A DNA stretch of 8,330 bases from Flavobacteriales bacterium. Its GTDB lineage: Bacteria > Bacteroidota > Bacteroidia > Flavobacteriales_E > Vicingaceae. Position 1 is the stretch's first letter. The number at the start of each line of letters is the position of its first letter. Under the pieces are notes generated by a model. It ran no database searches. It worked only from the letters and a program-made list of their open reading frames with translations, and was not told where the DNA came from. The position numbers and the translations under genes are program-made. Shown here in pieces: positions 6,339 through 8,330 of the stretch. The stretch spans positions 6,082 to 14,411 of the forward strand of contig NVVI01000010.1 in assembly GCA_002402165.1 (NCBI GenBank), in the 5' to 3' direction.

Positions 6339-6367
6339 AAAAACGATTAGCTACGCTGCTCTTATAT

Positions 6368-6412
6368 GTCTTTATAATTTACTTTATATCAAATAGTTTT
6401 TAAGTTTAACAT
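6368..6412 (+). repeat. Integrase-upstream conserved segment, copy 2
   Basis: This is the diverged partner of 749-793 (34 of 45 identical). It lies 30 bp to the right of the long hairpin and has no integrase gene after it. It also reads as a poor promoter (TTTA, 19 nt, TAGTTTTT). Confidence 0.45.
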
Positions 6413-6461
6413 TCAGGCATAAAAATACGATGCCTTATTGAATTGTACAATTTTTTATCGT

Positions 6462-6486
6462 CAAAGGACGTGCCAGCCTTTTGTAA
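6462..6486 (+). repeat. 25-bp repeat, copy 2
   Basis: This segment is 22 of 25 identical to 3989-4013. It overlaps the -33 element of the promoter for the InsA-like gene. Confidence 0.5.
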
Positions 6487-6507
6487 TTTGCTATATAGCT
6501 ACTTTTG
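6480..6507 (+). promoter_or_regulatory. Bacteroidota-type promoter for the InsA-like gene
   Basis: TTTG at 6480-6483 is followed after 16 nt by TACTTTTG at 6500-6507, an exact match to TAnnTTTG. Transcription would begin near 6513, leaving a leader of about 50 nt before the ATG at 6567. Confidence 0.6.
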
Positions 6508-6566
6508 GGTGTCCTCCTAACTCAGGTACAACATTTCATCCTAGTAGATATATACTCCAAAACCTT

Positions 6567-6980
6567 ATGAAACCAACAAATTGTACAAACTGTTCTTCAA
6601 CCCGTTTCACCAAATTTGGCACTAGAGAAGGTAAGCTACAACGATATCGTTGTAAAGATTGTAATTATCGTTTTACTGGGGAAACTATTGTAAAGAAGCG
6701 AGACACCTATTATAAAACGAAAGCTCTACAATTATGGCTTGAAGGATTAACCTTTATTGCAATTGGTAAATTAATTGGATTCTCTGATGATACAGTAAGT
6801 AAATGGTTAAGTCCGTATATTAAAAAGTTAGAGCCATTACAGTTAGATCGAAGAAAGCTAACTGGGAAAGTGAAACAATATGAAAAGATTATTTATGTTG
6901 ATGGCGTAAATAAGCACTCCTCAGGAATTGTGATTAATGGTTTTGAAAGTCATGTTTTTGGGGTAAGCAGACGACCATAA
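6567..6980 (+). CDS. Lone IS1/InsA-like zinc-ribbon and HTH protein
   Basis: From ATG 6567 the protein has 137 residues. A zinc ribbon (C6-x2-C9 and C29-x2-C32, with GKLQRYRCKDCNYRFTGE) is followed by a helix-turn-helix (about 50-82, ALQLWLEGLTFIAIGKLIGFSDDTVSKWL). This is the arrangement of InsA of IS1 and of the N-terminus of related transposases, where it binds the element ends. The catalytic DDE part is absent: after the HTH come only about 55 residues ending in a stop, and no InsB-like frame follows in any phase up to the next gene. No terminal inverted repeats were recognised. It may therefore be a decayed transposase, or a domesticated DNA-binding protein kept for regulation. Having its own promoter favours expression. 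Confidence 0.75.
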   Translation: MKPTNCTNCSSTRFTKFGTREGKLQRYRCKDCNYRFTGETIVKKRDTYYKTKALQLWLEGLTFIAIGKLIGFSDDTVSKWLSPYIKKLEPLQLDRRKLTGKVKQYEKIIYVDGVNKHSSGIVINGFESHVFGVSRRP

Positions 6981-7001
6981 GCTTATCTCTTTCATTAAAT
7001 G

Positions 7002-7023
7002 CACCAATTTAGTAGTTTTGGTG
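7002..7023 (+). promoter_or_regulatory. Promoter-like -7 element inside an inverted repeat at a gene start
   Basis: TAGTTTTG at 7013-7020 matches the -7 consensus exactly; a weak -33 (TTTC, 6990-6993) lies 19 nt upstream. CACCAA (7002-7007) and TTGGTG (7018-7023) form an inverted repeat overlapping it, possibly an operator. The expected transcript start is almost at the ATG (7025), which would make the mRNA nearly leaderless. Confidence 0.35.
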
Positions 7024-7024
7024 T

Positions 7025-7393
7025 ATGGAACTAACAACAGAAGAACAAAAAATTAGGGATATCCTAATACGTTTAGCAAATGAAAGTGCAACAATTTCTT
7101 ATTCTGATATGTGTATTGAGCTAGGGGATTCATATGACCAGAATAATCCAACTAAAATGGAGGAATTCTATAAAGAACTTAGCAATGTAGCTGTTGCTGA
7201 CTTTAAATTATCAAAATCACTTCTTAGTGTTGTAGTAGTTTCTGAAAGAAAAGGATATCCTGGAGATGGTTTTTTTACTTTGGCTAAAGATAAAGGTAAG
7301 TTTAATGGCTCTGAAAATAAAACAAACCAAGTTGTGTTTTTTGTTAACGAACTTAGAAGCGTATTCAAATTTTGGCAAAATAATATGGTATAA
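7025..7393 (+). CDS. Conserved hypothetical protein with YSDMCIELG and PGDGFF motifs
   Basis: This 122-aa soluble protein has no signal peptide or membrane segment. Residues 1-35 look like a small helical DNA-binding-like fold (IRDILIRLANESATISYSDMCIELG). Residues 60-90 carry LLSVVVVSERKGYPGDGFFTLA, which I recall as a conserved pattern of small uncharacterised bacterial proteins (start resembling tvtYgeLa..lG, middle PlLSalVv...PG.GFf). Its function is not known to me. The gene follows the InsA-like gene by 44 nt but has its own promoter-like element. It converges on the HEPN-domain gene with a 42-bp gap, so the two share a 3' region but not a transcript. Confidence 0.7.
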   Translation: MELTTEEQKIRDILIRLANESATISYSDMCIELGDSYDQNNPTKMEEFYKELSNVAVADFKLSKSLLSVVVVSERKGYPGDGFFTLAKDKGKFNGSENKTNQVVFFVNELRSVFKFWQNNMV

Positions 7394-7435
7394 CATCATT
7401 GTTACGTTTCCGCCCATCGCTAAATTTAACTAATG

Positions 7436-8330
7436 TTAATGGCTTTGTTCGTCATTCGGAATTGGTTCGTCTATATTTCTATTTGGATGTCCAAATGTAT
7501 AATAGTCTTTATATTCCCCATCATAAGAAAGTATTTTTAGAAGAATTCTGTTAAATAAAGTTTCATAAGCTCTTGTTAAACGAATGGTTGTCTTTATTTC
7601 CTCATCGCTAATTTCTCCAAGTGAAGAATGAGCCATTTTATTTCTAGCTTTAATTGCTTTACGCTCTATTTCATCAATAGGTAAACCGATTATCTCAAAC
7701 ATCATTTCAAGTTTTTCGTTAGACCCTCTTTGCGATGAACCTTTAATTTTTCGAAGTATGCTATCTTTTATAGCATCTTTTTTTTCTTGTGAATAACTGT
7801 TTTCTATAACAGTATCCAGTTTCTTTTCAACTGAAATAATATCTTCCTCTATTAATTCAGTGAATTTCTTATACTCAATATGATAATGTTTAACCTCTGG
7901 ATGGTTTTTAAGAACTTGCCCTGCTAATGTTTCTACTGCACTTGAAAGTATCGGAAGGTTTGTACCAAGAGGTGAATATTTAGCAAGCCAATATTTCCAT
8001 AATGTATCCTTTAATCGTAAGGAGGTTCTTTGTGTCAGATACTGATTGATAAGCTCGTTGAGTAAAAGCTCTATTCTTCCCCAATCATCAAAATTTTCAA
8101 GCTCAACAGGTGGGAAACCTTTTCTTTGACATCTACTTACTACATTATCTCCCCAAGGATTTTGATATTCTTGTAATGCCAACGAAGCAGATGAATTATA
8201 TGAGGTTTGTCCAATTTTTAAAAGTTGATTACCAAAAACGAAACTGACCAATTCTGAAATTGCTTCTCTTTCCTCCTCATTTGGAATTCTACCAAATGAC
8301 TGCCTATATTCAATTGAAATATTGAAAGAC
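7436..8330 (-). CDS. HEPN-domain protein, C-terminal part (5' end outside window)
   Basis: The frame stays open to the right edge, so the TTG at 8251 is not the start; 297 C-terminal residues are visible. The sequence is mostly helical and soluble. Near the C-terminus stands RNKMAH (R229 to H234 of the visible part, bases 7628-7645), which fits the R-x4-H motif with N after R found in catalytic HEPN ribonucleases. It is followed by a long helix (SDEEIKTTIRLTRAYETLFNRILLKI). HEPN nucleases cleave RNA and are common in toxin-antitoxin and abortive-infection proteins such as ApeA; the architecture (large N-terminal region, C-terminal HEPN) is similar, but I cannot assign that family because the N-terminus is missing. 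No antitoxin gene lies directly after it on the same strand. Confidence 0.65.
   Translation of the reverse strand, partial: SFNISIEYRQSFGRIPNEEEREAISELVSFVFGNQLLKIGQTSYNSSASLALQEYQNPWGDNVVSRCQRKGFPPVELENFDDWGRIELLLNELINQYLTQRTSLRLKDTLWKYWLAKYSPLGTNLPILSSAVETLAGQVLKNHPEVKHYHIEYKKFTELIEEDIISVEKKLDTVIENSYSQEKKDAIKDSILRKIKGSSQRGSNEKLEMMFEIIGLPIDEIERKAIKARNKMAHSSLGEISDEEIKTTIRLTRAYETLFNRILLKILSYDGEYKDYYTFGHPNRNIDEPIPNDEQSH

Larger units (their letters stand above)
6267..6566. other. Non-coding stretch between the possible small ORF and the InsA-like gene
   Basis: About 300 bp without a convincing gene. It holds the right half of the long hairpin, the segment at 6368-6412, an inverted repeat AGGCAT/ATGCCT (6415-6420 and 6430-6435), a 12-bp palindrome AATTGTACAATT (6441-6452) and the promoter of the next gene. 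The word AATTGTACAA recurs at 6579-6588 inside the start of that gene. The frame of the InsA-like gene stays open upstream to 6438, but the promoter at 6480-6507 lies within it, so that extension is not believed. Confidence 0.6.

Noticed and set aside
6438..6566. 43-residue N-terminal extension of the InsA-like protein
   Set aside because: A consensus promoter lies within it, and the zinc-ribbon domain begins right after ATG 6567.
6567..7436. Complete IS1-type insertion sequence
   Set aside because: No InsB/DDE frame, no terminal inverted repeats and no target duplication could be found.
1..8330. tRNA gene serving as an attachment site
   Set aside because: No cloverleaf or T-loop GTTCGA-type sequence was seen on either strand by eye.

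Overview
The window looks like accessory DNA from a low-GC member of the Bacteroidota, probably a flavobacterium- or sphingobacterium-like host. The evidence is a DUF3987 primase/helicase-like protein, a tyrosine recombinase with the N-terminal arm typical of Bacteroidota mobile elements, a short RadC-like JAB protein, WG-repeat and MORN/YwqK-repeat proteins, an export signal ending in SAQ, and TTTG/TAnnTTTG promoters. Most genes lack a Shine-Dalgarno sequence. No rRNA, tRNA or CRISPR array was seen, and no gene here is clearly housekeeping.

Layout from left to right: (1) The 3' part of a DUF3987 gene enters from the left edge (+). (2) A 319-bp non-coding stretch is rich in short repeats: TGNCA half-sites, a 14-bp palindrome, a 9-bp tandem repeat and a possible pseudoknotted leader. 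(3) A complete tyrosine integrase follows (+). It overlaps tail to tail, by 31 bp, a cytoplasmic WG-repeat protein gene (-), which is preceded 4 nt upstream by a radC-like gene (-). A strong minus-strand terminator sits directly before radC. (4) A second repeat-rich gap carries an exact 19-bp copy of a sequence found upstream of the integrase. (5) A probable two-gene operon on the minus strand encodes a lipoprotein and then a secreted MORN/YwqK-repeat protein. (6) A third non-coding region (about 6133-6566) contains a possible 32-codon ORF with an unusually strong Shine-Dalgarno sequence, a 114-nt interrupted inverted repeat, and a diverged copy of the integrase-upstream sequence. (7) A lone InsA-like zinc-ribbon/HTH gene (+) has a good promoter. 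(8) A 122-aa gene (+) converges on a HEPN-domain gene (-) that runs off the right edge.

Reading of the whole: the integrase, RadC and DUF3987 genes make this the interior or junction of an integrative element or genomic island. The WG, MORN and lipoprotein genes look like cargo, and the right end may be a further accessory or defence-like module. The most unusual signals are non-coding. Three intergenic regions share TGNCA half-sites and a CTTTGTAATTTACTAT-like sequence, one carries a long hairpin, and the integrase leader may fold into a structured RNA. None of these could be tested here by database search or folding software.
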